NCBI GenBank assembly: GCA_903929885.1
Contig: CAIYWI010000040.1
Location: forward strand, 1 to 33,284
Direction: 5' to 3'
DNA from: an uncultured Phycisphaerales bacterium
GTDB taxonomy: Bacteria > Planctomycetota > Phycisphaerae > Phycisphaerales > UBA1924
DNA: 33,284 nucleotides
Below the pieces are notes generated by a model. That model did no database searches, was not told where the DNA came from, and was given only the letters and a program-made list of their open reading frames with translations. A program made the position numbers and the translations under genes. Each line of letters opens with the position of its first letter. The first letter of the stretch is position 1. This document shows positions 1 through 12,000 of the stretch, in pieces.

Positions 1-3000
1 GCCGTCGCCGAGGAAGACGCCGTAGAAGCCGCCGGTGATGCGGAGACGCGAGATGGTGACGGCGTCGGCGTTGAGAAGTTCGAAGGCCCGCTGCGACGCG
101 CTGGTGCGGTTGTTGCGGTCGATCACCGCCCCGGGGCCCGACGAGGGACCGATGATCCGCACGCCCGCGTCCTGGGCCTCGATGAGGATGTTGGCCGTGA
201 GCTGGTAGGTGCCAGAGTCGACGTAGATGACGTCGCCGAACTCGAGGTCGTACTGCTGCAGCACGGCGCGGATCGAGGCCTTGGGAGCCATCGGGCTCTG
301 ACCGGTGTTCGCGTCGTTGCCGACCGCGCCGGGGGTGAACTCGTCATCGACATCCGAGGCGTCGTCGACGTAATAGACGCTGATGGGCACGCCCACGCTG
401 AAGAGGGCATCGGACGCGTCGCCGATGGCCGGCGTGCCGCTGCTGGTGATGCGCAGGACGTACTGGTCGCTGATGGGCGCACCCGTGAGGTTCCACGAGT
501 AGCTGCCGTCGTTGGCTTCGTTGGCGGCGATGACCGTGAAGGGGCCGGCCGGGCCGTTGCGCGACGCGGCGATGTCGACGTTGCCCGCAAAGCCGAAGGA
601 ACGCCATCTGACGTTGAAGGTCGTGTTCTGCGGGAGCGTCTCGCCGCCGTTGGGGTTGGTGACCGTGACGTATTGGGCAGGGCTCCGGGAGGCCTGCGCG
701 GTGTTTCCCTCGGCGCCGAGGTTGATGTAGCCGCCGTTGCTGGCGGGTTCAAGGTTGAAGGCATCGGACGGATTGCCGCGGTCGATGGCGGGGCTGGTGA
801 GGGCGTTGGCGACGAACTCGCCCGTGGCCGGGTCGTAGCTGCCGTGGACCGACTGCAGGCGGAAGTTGCCCGCGGCGGGGTTCACGAAGAGCGGGTCGGC
901 GCTGAGCGAGTCGGCGTCCTGGAAGGTGGCGAACTGCCAATCGGTCAGCGAGGCGCGGTCGCCCTGATAGAAGCCGGTGCGACCGCCGCCGGTGGCCCGG
1001 AGGAGATTGAAGTTGGTCTGGAAGCCGAGTTGGCTGTCGTTCTCGATGTAGACGCCGTAGCCGCCTCGGACCCAGATGATGTTGTTGCGGAGGGTGATGT
1101 CGCGGCTGTTGGAGACGCGGATGCCGTCGGCGGTCGCCTCGTCGATCGTGTTGTTCACGATCTGTCGCGATGCGGCTCCCGTCAGGTTGAGGATTCGAAT
1201 CGCGGCGTTCGTATGGCCGCTCATCGTGTTATTGCGGATCGCGATGGGCTGCGACGAGTACGACTCGACATAGATGCCCCACCCGTTGGCGGAGAACGTG
1301 TTGCCGATGATGCTGGGGGCCCCGTAGTTGGTCACTTGGATGCCGGGACCGCCGTTGCTCGCCAGTCGGTTGCCGGTGAAGGCGCCGTCCATCACGAACA
1401 TGCCGCCGGCCGTGTTCGACGAGACGATCGACTGGCTCACGGAGATCGAGGAGTACCACTGATACACGCCCCAACCGGTGTTGCCGGTGATCGTGCCGCC
1501 GACGATCGACACGACGCCTTCGGTGCGGAGGCCGCCGCCGGCGTTGGAGGTGGCCGTGACGTTCGTCCACGTCCCGCCCGCCGTGCCGCCGTCCTTGTAC
1601 AGGCCGAAGGAGCGATTGCCGGTGAGCGTCGCGCCGTTGATGGTGACGCCGACATCGTTGAGATAGAGGCCGAAGCGGTTGCCTGAGGCGACGAAATTCT
1701 CGATGACGCCGCCCGCGCCGCCGATGACGGCCAAGCCGTCGGAGTTGCCGGGGTGGTTGGTGGCGGTGAGGTCGCGGATGAGCGTGAACGCGCTGCCGCC
1801 CTCGATGCGGACGCCGTCGGCGGCGTTGTCGCGGGCGGCGATGGCGTCGAGCACGAGATCGGTCGAGCCGCTCCTCGCGTTGACGGCGTGCCTGCCGCCG
1901 GTGAGCGTCAGGCGGCGGATCTGCATGAAGTCGGCGTCGAAGAGTTGGATGAGCGACTGGCTGGTGTTGCCCGGGATGGCGGTGACGAACTCGGCGACGC
2001 GCTCGGCGTTGGTCGGGCCCAGCAGCGAGAAGGCGCGGTCGGTGCCATAGCCCGCACCCGTGATGCCGCTGGCGACGAAGGTGTCGATAAGCGGGTAGAC
2101 GCCCGTGTCGACGTGAAGGATGCTGCTGTTCTGCAGTTCGTAGGTGCGGATGACGTTGACGGGATTGGGCTTGGGAGCGGTCGGCAGCTTGCCCGTGGCG
2201 CGGTTGTTGCCGGTGGCGCCGGGGGTGAACTCGTCGTTCACGTTCGAGGCGTCATCGACGTAGTAGGCGGTGCCGTCCTCGGGAACCGTGAAGGCCTCGG
2301 TGCCGCGGTCGACGACGGCCGCGTTGCCCGACAGCGACACCTGGATTCGCAGCCCGTAGGTGCCGAAGTCCACGCCGCTGGTGCCGGGCTGCCACTGGAA
2401 GCTGCCGACATCGGGGGTGTTGAGCGCGATGTTGAGCACGAACGCCGGGCCGTCGGGCCCGTCGCGGAACAGGTCGATGTTGACGCCCAGATCGGCGGCG
2501 TTGCCGAAGCTGTTCCAGATGATCGTCTGCGGACGGTTCCGCTCCCAGTCGGCGTACAGGTCCGGCGCGATGAGCACGATCCGCGTCGACGTTGCGGCTG
2601 CATCGGCGACGGTGTTGCCGTACGCGCCCTGATCCGCCCCGAACGACTCGGGCATGACATAGGCGAAGGTCGCGTCGAGGTACGAGTCGGTGGTGGAGCC
2701 GCTCTCGCGCGAGGCCACGAACCGATACACCACCGAGCGGGCGCCCGAGGGGATCGCCACGCGGGAGCCCAGCAGCTCCCAACGGTCGCTGACGTTCGAC
2801 GCCGGTAGCGATTGGAAGCTGAGCTCCGAGCCGCCGCCATCGAGGAATCGCACGATGAACTGGCCGCGGTCGGCCGGAGACTCGGCCGCGCTGCGAACGC
2901 GTCCGCCGAAGACGAGCACGAGGTCCTGCGAATCGAGCGCGACGGGCGTGTAGCCCGCGCCCAGCAGGTTGATCGTCTGTTCAGCAAAGCCCGCGGCGTC

Positions 3001-6000
3001 GTTGCCCGGCTGGAAGTACCCGCTGCCCGCGTGCGGCGAGGGCGAGGAGGTCCGCACCGACGAGCCGAGGTTGACCGTCCATGCCGAGAGGCCGGACTCG
3101 AAGCTCGGGTTCTGCAGCAGGTTCACGCGGTCCACGGGCACGCCCTGGTCGGCCGTGACATCGCCCATGTCAACCGTGGGGCTGCTGAAGCGGCGGCCCG
3201 CGACGACGTCGAAGACCTGGTAGTTGCCCGCCGTGCGATTCATGAACCGCGGCTGGGCCCACAGCGGATCAACCGCCGTGCGACCCTGCGAGGTCAGGTC
3301 GAACCTTGCCACGTCGGCCCGGAAGTCGAGGATGTCGTTGAAGTCCTTGGTCCAGTAGGCGATCTTGCCCGTGCCGGTGCTGTACAGCGTGTTGCGGTCG
3401 CTGAAGAAGCCCGACTGGCTGGTGTTGTCGACCGTCAGGGCGTAGCCCGTGTCGGCCCAGAGGATGTTGCCCCTCACCTCGAGCTGCGTGGACGCTCCGC
3501 GGGCGCGCACGGCGTTGCCCGTCCATGCGTCGATCGTGTTGTTGACGATGCGAACGTCCGCCGTCGCCTCGATGTCGATGCCGTCGGCGACGTTGCGGTA
3601 GATCAGGTTGTGCACCACGACCTGGCTGGCCGAAGCGTCGATGCCCGTCCCGTTGAACGCGATGCGATTGAAGCGGATGACGCCGGCGAAGACCGTGCCG
3701 ACGGCGTTGCTCTCGATGCGGTTGGCCAGGTCGAGGCTCGACTCGGGGCCGAGCAGGCCCGTGCCGATCACGCCCGTGGTGTTGCCGCGGATGGTCTGGC
3801 CCTGCATCCAGCCGTTGAGCTCGACGCCCACCGAGCCGCCGGTGAAGATGTTGGCGGCGCCCGTGCCCACGAAGCCAAGACCCGCGGCTTGCGTCGACGT
3901 GCTGACCAGAGCGCCCGTCGTCGCGCCCGAGAAGGTATTGCCGACGACGTTGGCCGCGGCGTTGTATCGCAGGCCGACCGTGCCGCCGGTGACGGTGTTG
4001 CCCGCGATCGTGCCCGTCAGCGCGGCTTGCACGCGGATGCCTGTGGCATTGCCGGTGAGCGTGTTGGAGACGATCTCCGCGCCCGTGGCTTCGGCGATGT
4101 CGATGCCCGTGGTGGCGCCGGTGATGGTGTTGTGACGCACCACCGCGCCGGTGATGCCCGTGCCCGCGAAGTGGATGCCCCGCGATCCGCCGCTGAGGCG
4201 GTTCTGCTCGACCTGTGCACCGGTGGCGGAGGCGTTGAGTGTGACGCCGCCGCCCACCACGTTGCGGAGCACCGTGGTGTCCGACGCGCCGTCGATGGTG
4301 ATGCCCGCCGTCGCTGCACCGTCCTGCACGAGCAGGCGAGCGGCGGTCGAGCCGACGCTCAGGGCCGCGAGGCCCAGGCCCGACAGCGTGACGTCCGCGG
4401 CGTTCACCGCGACCGTGCCGCCGATGGCGGGCAGGCCGAAGAAGCCGCCGATGATCGTCACGCCTGCATCATCGGCACCCACCGTGAAGGCCGGGTACGC
4501 GCCGCTGTCGACGACGATGACGTCGCCGGGGTTGAGATCGTTGGCGGCAAGGATCTGGCCCACGTTCGCCGCGGGAGCCGCCGCCGACGTGCCCGGATTG
4601 GCCGCGTTGCCCGCCGCGCCGGAAATCGCGTCGCCCGCGGTGGCCGCGTCGTTGACGTAGTAGACCGAACCGAGCGAGAAGGTGTTGTGGCGGACGAAGG
4701 CCTTGGGGCGACCGGCCGAAGCGTCGGTCCACGAGACGATCGGCCTGCCGGAGGCATCAAGAGCGAGGTGCAGTCCGCGGATGTCGCCGCTGGTTGCGAC
4801 CACGCCCTCGTTGCGGGCATCGCCGACGAGTTGCTCGACGAAGGAGGTGCCGTTCCAGGCACGAGCGTGGACCGCCTGGCGCGTGGTTGCACGCGAGAGG
4901 ACCGTGCTGTCGATCCACGCCAGCTGCAGGGCGGTGCCCGCCGAGGCCAACTGGGGCATCGAAACCCTGCCGGTTGAACCGGAGATCGAGCCGCCAAGCG
5001 GGGCGCCCACGGGCTGCCACGATCCACCGCTGAAACGTGCGGCAAGAATGCTGGAACGGTCGAGCGTGTTGTCCTGCCACGCGACAAAGAGCGTGTCGCC
5101 GAGGTAGGCGAGTGAGGGTTGGGCGCTTTCGGACGTGTTGTTGGAGACGCCCCCGCCCGAGGCCGAGCCTCCCAGCGAGATCCACGACGTTCCGTTCCAC
5201 TCGAGCGCGTAAATTTCGCGATCCTGCGCGGCGAATGCCTGCGTCCACGCGACGGCGAGTCGACCGCTCGGACCCGCGGCGATCGAAAGATCCGCCACAT
5301 CGATCGTGGAGTTCGAGACGCCGTCGGAGCTCGCGCTGCCTAAGCCGAGTTCCTGCCATGCGCCGCCCGTGAAGCGACGGACATGGACGTTGCGGACGCC
5401 CCCGGTACGGTCGATCCACGCGACCACGGGCGTCGAGCCGCTCATGACGACCTTGGGAGATTCGGCCAGGTTCGATCCGCTGATGCCCGCGGCAGAGAGG
5501 GAGGCACCGAGTGCGGCCCATGCTGAACCATTCCAGCGAGCCACGCGGATGTTGGTGTTGCCGGAGGCATCGGTTTCGGCCCAGGCCACGACGGGGTTCG
5601 CGCCGTCGAGCGCGATGCTGGGGGAACGCGAGGCGCCGGAGGTGGCACTGATGCCGCCGCCCTGAGCGCTGCCGCCGAGTTGGGTCCACGCGCCTGCCTC
5701 GAAGCGGGCGACGTAGATCTCGAAGGAACCGTTCTGGCTCTCGGCCCATGCCGTGTAGACGCTGCCGTCGCTTGCCGCCGCACTGGCGGCGTCTTCCGAG
5801 AGGCCCGCCGAGCCGCTCAGGCCCAGGCGGCTGCCCGAGCCCGCTAGTTCGCCGAACCGCCCGGCCGTCGACTCGCCTGCGGCCATCGACGGGCCGAAGG
5901 TGATGAGGGGCGTCCCGGCCTGGACCGAAGGAGCGGGGGTGGCCGCAGCCGGCGTGAAGTCGGTGGGAGTCGCGCCGTCGCCCGAGCCGTAGTTGACTTG

Positions 6001-9000
6001 GATGTCCGGGCCGGTGGGCGAGGAGCCCGAGTTGCCTTGACGAATGACGTCGTCGTCGCCTTCGCCGAAGAGTTGGTCGAGGCCGCCGCCGCCTGCGAGT
6101 TGGTCGCGGCCCTGATTGGGCTCCGACCCGTTGGTGCCCATGTCGCCGTAGACGTAATCGACGGCGTTGTCGTCGCCCGCGCCTGATGCGCTGTGGCCGT
6201 ACAGGGTGTCGTGGTGCTCGTCGCCGGTGATGAGATCGCTGCCCGCGTCGCCGCTGATGAGGTCGTCGCCGGTGCCGCCACGGATGACGTCGTCGCCCGC
6301 GCCGCCGGAGATCGTGTCGCTGCCGCCGCGGCCGAAGAGTCGATCGCGTCCGTCGCCGCCGCTGATCACGTCCGCGCCGTCGTCGGATCCGCGGATGACG
6401 TCGTCGCCCTCGTTGCCGGAGAGCGAATCGCCCACGCCGCCGCCGCCGTCGATCTCGTCGTTGCCCAACCCGCCTTGAACGGTGTCGGTGCCGGCCCCGG
6501 CGTCGATGATGTCGTCGCCCGCATCGCCGAAGATGGTGTCGTTGGCGCCTTGGCCGAAGATGACGTCGTTGCCGTCGCCGCCGCGGATGGTGTCCGCGCC
6601 GATGAAGGAACCGTGGATGGTGTCGTCGCCCGCTTCGCCTCGGATGTCGTCACCGGTGCTCTCGCCGGCGTAGAGGGCGTCGTTGTCCTCGCCGCCGAGG
6701 AGAAGGTCGGCGCCCATGCCGCCGTCGATGCGGTCGTCGCCTGCGTCGCCCGAGACGCGGTCCGCGCCGCCGTTGGCGTAGATGGTGTCGTTGCCTGCGC
6801 CGCCGGAGATGAGGTCGCCGAATCGAATGGCGTCGTTGAAGTCGGGGTCGGAGGCTGCGCCCTCATCAGAGCCGTGGATCACGTCGTCGCCGTCGCCGCC
6901 GGAGAGCGAGTCGCCGATGCCGGACCCCGCGACCAGGGTGTCGTTGCCCGCGTCGCCGGACAGGGTGTCGACGCCCTCGTCGCCGAGGAGTTGATCGTTC
7001 CCGCCGTTGCCTGAGATCACGTCGTTGCCGACGCCGCCGGAGAGCACGTCGTCGCCGTCGCCGCCGGAGATGGTGTCGGCTCCGGACTCGCCCCAGACGC
7101 GATCGTTGCCCGCGTTGCCCTCGATGATGTCGTCGCCGGATGCGCCGCCGTAGATCAGGTCGTCGTTCTCGTCGCCCCGGAGGGTGTCGTTGCCGTCACC
7201 GCCGTCGATGAAGTCGTTGCCCGCGTTGCCCCGGATGTTGTCGACGCCGAGTTGGCCGCGGAGGAAGTCGTCGCCGTCGCCACCCTCGATGACGTCGTCG
7301 CCGTCATCGCCATAAACGGTGTCGGAACCGGCCTCGCCGTAGATGGTGTCGTTGCCCGAGTTGCCGCGGACGGTGTCGTCGCCCTCGCCGGCGCGAATGA
7401 CGTCGGCGTCGGCGTTGCCCTCGATGTACTCGCGGCCGGTGCCGCCGAAGATGGTGTCGGCGCCCGCATCGCCTCGGATGTCGTCATCGCCGGTGTCGCC
7501 GTAGATGGTGTCGGCGCCGTCCTCGCCTCGGATGACATCGTTGCCGAAGCCGCCGAGGATGGTGTCGTTGCCTCCGCCGCCGAAGATGCTGTCGTTGCCC
7601 TCCTGGCCGGAGAGGGTGTCGGCATCCTCCTGGCCGCGGATGGTGTCGTTGCCCGCGCCGCCGACGATGTTGTCGCTGCCTGTGCCACCCTCGATGGTGT
7701 CATTGTCGTCGCCGCCACGGAGGATGTCGTTGCCCGCATCGCCAAAGACCTGATCGGCGCCCGCACCGGCGTCGATGGTGTCGGTGCCGATGTCGCCGCG
7801 GATGACGTCGTTGCCCGCGCCGCCCTGGGCGACGTCGTTGCCCGCGCCCAGGAGGATGGTGTCGGCGCCGTCGCCGCCGAAGACCGAGTCGTCGCCCTCG
7901 CCGGCGTCGATGGAATCGTCGCCTTCCTCGCCGTGGAGTTCGTCGTTGCCGGAGCCGCCGGTGACGGTGTCGTTTCCATCGCGGCCGTGGATGACGTCGT
8001 TGCCTGCGCCGCCGTCGATGGTGTCGTTGCCGCTGTTGGGGGCCACCGCTCCGGAATCGACGGGAGTTTCGCCGCCTTCGAGGTAGTCGTCGTCGTCGCC
8101 GCCCTGAATGTTGTCGTCGCCACCGTCGCCGTAGACGGCATCGGGGCCGTCGCCGCCGCGGAGGATGTCGTTGCCGTCGCCGCCGCGGACGATGTCGCGA
8201 CCGGGTCCGGCGTCGATGGTTTCGATGGCAAGGCCACCGGTGATGTTGTCATCACCCAGTCCACCGATGATATTGTCGGCGTCGTCGAGGTTGGCGGGGT
8301 CGGAACCGCCGACGAGGACGTCGTTGCCGTCGCCGCCGTCGATGGTGTCGCCGCCTGTGCCGCCCTTGATGGAGTCGTCGCCGATGCCGCCGCTGAGGAT
8401 GTCAACGCCGGCGTTGCCGAAGATGGTGTCGATGCCGTCGCCGCCGGCGATGGTGTCGTTGGCGCCGCCTCCCTGGAGGGTGTCATTGCCGACGCCGCCC
8501 TGCAGGTTGGTCGGGAGGACGATGCCCGGGTCGATGAGGATGGAGTCGTCGCCCGCGCCGCCGTCGGCGGTGATGCGGAGGACGGGGTTGGCCTCGGTGC
8601 CGAAGGTCTGGGAGTACTGGCTCCCCTCGCCGAAGTCGCTCTCGACGAGCACGCTGTAGGAGGTGAGTCGCTTGACGCTGAAGCGTTCGGCGATGTCGGA
8701 GGTGAACTCGCCGCCACGCAGGCCCGCGCGGGGCCCCATGTTGAGGAGCAGTTCGCCGGATGACTCGAGCGAGGCCAGGACGGGCGGTTCGGCGCAGGGG
8801 TCGTAGTTGAAGGTCACCAGCGTCACGCGAGCGAGATCGAAGCTGAGGGTGACCTCGAAGGGCCAGATGCCGACCTCGACATAGGCGCGGAGGAAGGCAC
8901 CGACCTCGCCGCCGAGCGTGAAGACGCAGAGGGGGCTGCCCGCGTCGATGATGTTCTTGAAGCGGAACTTGCCGTCGCCGTCGGGATCCCTGAGGTCGAG

Positions 9001-12000
9001 GCCGATGGTGGCGAAGACGCCGCCCTCGACGCCCGCGGAGGCGATGAAGATGTCGATGCCGCCGCCCGCGGCGATCTCGCCGGTGATGTAGGCCTCGAAC
9101 TTGTCCTTGCCCGAGGAGGTGCCGCCGACCTTGTCCTCGATGTAGAAGCCGTTGAGGAGTTCGAGCGCGTTGCCTGTCTCGATGGTGCGTCGCAGGCCGT
9201 AGGTGTCGTAGCCGAAGTCGACGTCGATGCCGGCCTCGAGGCGGCCGCCGAGGGTGGCGACCAGCGGGCCGATGATGGGGAACGACTGGCGGAACTCGAA
9301 GCCCACGGCAAGCTTGGGGGCGTCGTAGCGGAAGATGGTGACGTCCTGGCCCAGGAGGAGCGGGAAGAGGCTGCCGAGCGGGTCGTCGAGGAAGGGGAAC
9401 TGGAGACCGCCGCCCTCGACGCTCTGGTTGGAGGTGGTGAAGCTGGAGGTGGCGGGGTTGCTGGCGAGTTGCGTGAGGCCGCTGAGGGGATTGGCGTTGG
9501 CGGCGGGGATGGTGAACGATCCGAGCCCGCCCCTGGTGCGAAGGGTCGAAGCGCCGACGCCGGCGAGGTTGAAGCTTCCGAGGTTGATCTTGACATCGGG
9601 TCCGACGCTGATGCCGTTGATGATCGTGATCAGATCGAGGACGTCGGTGATGGCGCCGATGAACTGGGTGTCGGCCAGGCCCGTGAGCGAGGCGAGGGTG
9701 AGCATCGTGACCGGCTCGGCGGAGGGGTCCACGAGCTGCACGAGGTCGGTGATGACGGGCAGCGGGGCCGTGAGGGCGTCGATGACGGGCTGGAGCGGGT
9801 CCGTGACGGTTTGGATGGCCGCGATGATGGGGCCGACGAAGCGGCTGAAGAACTCGCCCATGTTGACCGTGATGTCGTTGAACGCCACGGAAGGCGAGCC
9901 CACGGAGGCGTTGGTCATCGTCCAGTCGACGACGAGGTTGGCGCCAAGCGAGGGGAAGTTCGCGTCGGGGCCGAAGCGGAGCGTCAGCAGCAGGTCGAGG
10001 TGGGCGGTGGCGTTGAACTGCGCGTTGACGATCTGCGCGGGCGTGGCGCCGATCAGCTCGTTGAAGGAGAGCTTGCCGTTGCCGTTGCCGCTCGGGGGCT
10101 CGCGCAGGTCGAGCTGGAAGCTCGCGTTCAGTCGCGTCGGGTTGGCGGGGTTGTCTCGGGCCCTGGCCTCGAGAATGAGCAGGCGGCCGGAGGCGTCGAA
10201 GCCCGGCACGGTCGCGGAGGCCTCGAGGGTGAGATCGTTGCGGTTGTTGGTGAGGTCGAAGTACGCGCCGCCCTCTGCGACGCTCAGGCCGAAGACCAGG
10301 TTCATGCTCCAGCCCAACTGGAGGTTGACCGATCCGTCGAGCGTCAGACCGATGGCGTCGAGACCGAGATCAAAGCCGGTCTGACCGGTCGAGAGGCTGG
10401 CCTCCTGTCCGATCTTGATGTCGAAGCGGATGTCGTCGACGATCCCGTCGGGGGGCGAGGTGTCCGTCACCGTCACGATGACGTCATCGAGCGTGACGCC
10501 GGATCCGCCCGCGTTGTTGTTGTCGCGGAGGATGTTGATGCCCGCGGGCCCCAGGGCCGAGAAGAGAATCGACTTGACCTCCGCCTGCAGGAGGTTGCCC
10601 GTGGCGAGCTCCGAGCGGAGCGGGACGATCACGTTGTTCTTGAACTGCTGGATGACGCGGACGGCCTCGCCGATGTCGTCGCCCACGATGGGGAGGCGGC
10701 TGGCGAGGCCGCCCACCACGATGGCCCCGTCGATGATGGTGAAGACGAAGTCGAGCCCGTCGACTAGGCTCGTCATGTTCAGGTTCAGGTCCAGGTCGTT
10801 GATGAGCGTCTGGAAGTTGGGCAGCGTCAGGTCGACGGTGCTCGCGTTGATGGTCCCGAGGTTGCTCATCGAGAGCGTGATGGCTCCGACGCTCACGCCC
10901 TCGAGCGGGAAGTCGATCGGCAGATTCGCGCTGGCGGTGCCCGTGAGGGCCACCGTCACCTGGCTCGTGCCGATGCTGTCGAGGTACCACCGGCCGCCGC
11001 CGCCCGGGTTGTCGTTGACCTGCACGCTGAAGGTCGCGGGTCCCAGGTTCACCGAGCCGTTGCGGATGAAGACGCCCAAGGGGCCGGCGGCGACGGAGAA
11101 GTTCAGGTTGGTGCCCGAGGCCTGCGCCGACAGCGCGAGGCCCGTCGTGTCGTAGATGAACGGACGCGGGTTCAACGGGTTCGAGAGGTCGATGCCCAGG
11201 TCGAGGTCGAGACTCACGCTCGCGTTGGCGTTGAGCGTGCCGCTGCCGCTGACGAGGTTGCGGATGGTCGAGGGGAGTGAATCGCCGTCGACCGACGCAA
11301 GCGTGGCGAGGTCGAAGTTGAACGGGAGCGAGCCGCTGAACTGGTCCTGGAACGACAGGTCGATCCGAAGCGCGCGGATGGGCGTCTGCGTGAAGGCGAT
11401 GGTCGCCGACCCGGGGATCGGCAGGTCGTCGAGCACGCCGTTGAGGGCGTTCTGCAGCGCCTGCAGCGCGGAGGTGCCGGTGGCGGCGACGAGTTCGTCG
11501 ATGGTGCCGAAGTCCGCGGCGAACCCGAGCATCTCGCTGACGGTCTTGTTGAGGAAGGGCAGCTTGTAGTTGAGGAACGAGAAGCCCGAGAGGGTCTGCA
11601 GGTAGCTCGCGAAGCTCGACAGGGCGGCTGCGACGTCGCCCACGTCGAGGTCGCGGAAGCTCAGGATGGGATTGAAGTCGCTGTTGTAGCTCAGTGTCGG
11701 CGTCGCCGTCAGCGAGGGCAGCGAGATCGTGATCGTGGGGCTCCCGGTGATCGGGCCGAGAAGGCCGCCCATGACGGAGATCGGGCCCAGCGACATCGAG
11801 GCCGAACCCGTCACCGAGGGCGTCGTCACGATCGACGACGGGTCGGTGACGATGCGCTGCAGCAGCGTCGTCACCTTCACCGGTGTGGTGGTACTGCCGC
11901 CGACTGGGTCGCGCATCTGCATCGAGATGGCGGCATTGCCGGTCGCCGAACCCCCGCCCACCGAGACGTCGAGGAAGCCGAAGCGTGCCGCGGCCGAGAA

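Noticed and set aside
2812..4977. A 721-codon plus-strand open frame, and others such as 673-1686, 1753-2808, 6193-7014, 7252-8763, 9469-10767 and 12499-13968
   Set aside because: All lie antisense to the giant gene and mirror its codon pattern, for example Val/Ala/Asp repeats opposite the RTX block. They have no independent protein features.
6040..8570. Regular short DNA repeats that could be taken for a CRISPR array or satellite
   Set aside because: The 27-bp periodicity is in frame, diverged, and encodes RTX nonapeptides. There are no unique spacers or identical repeats.
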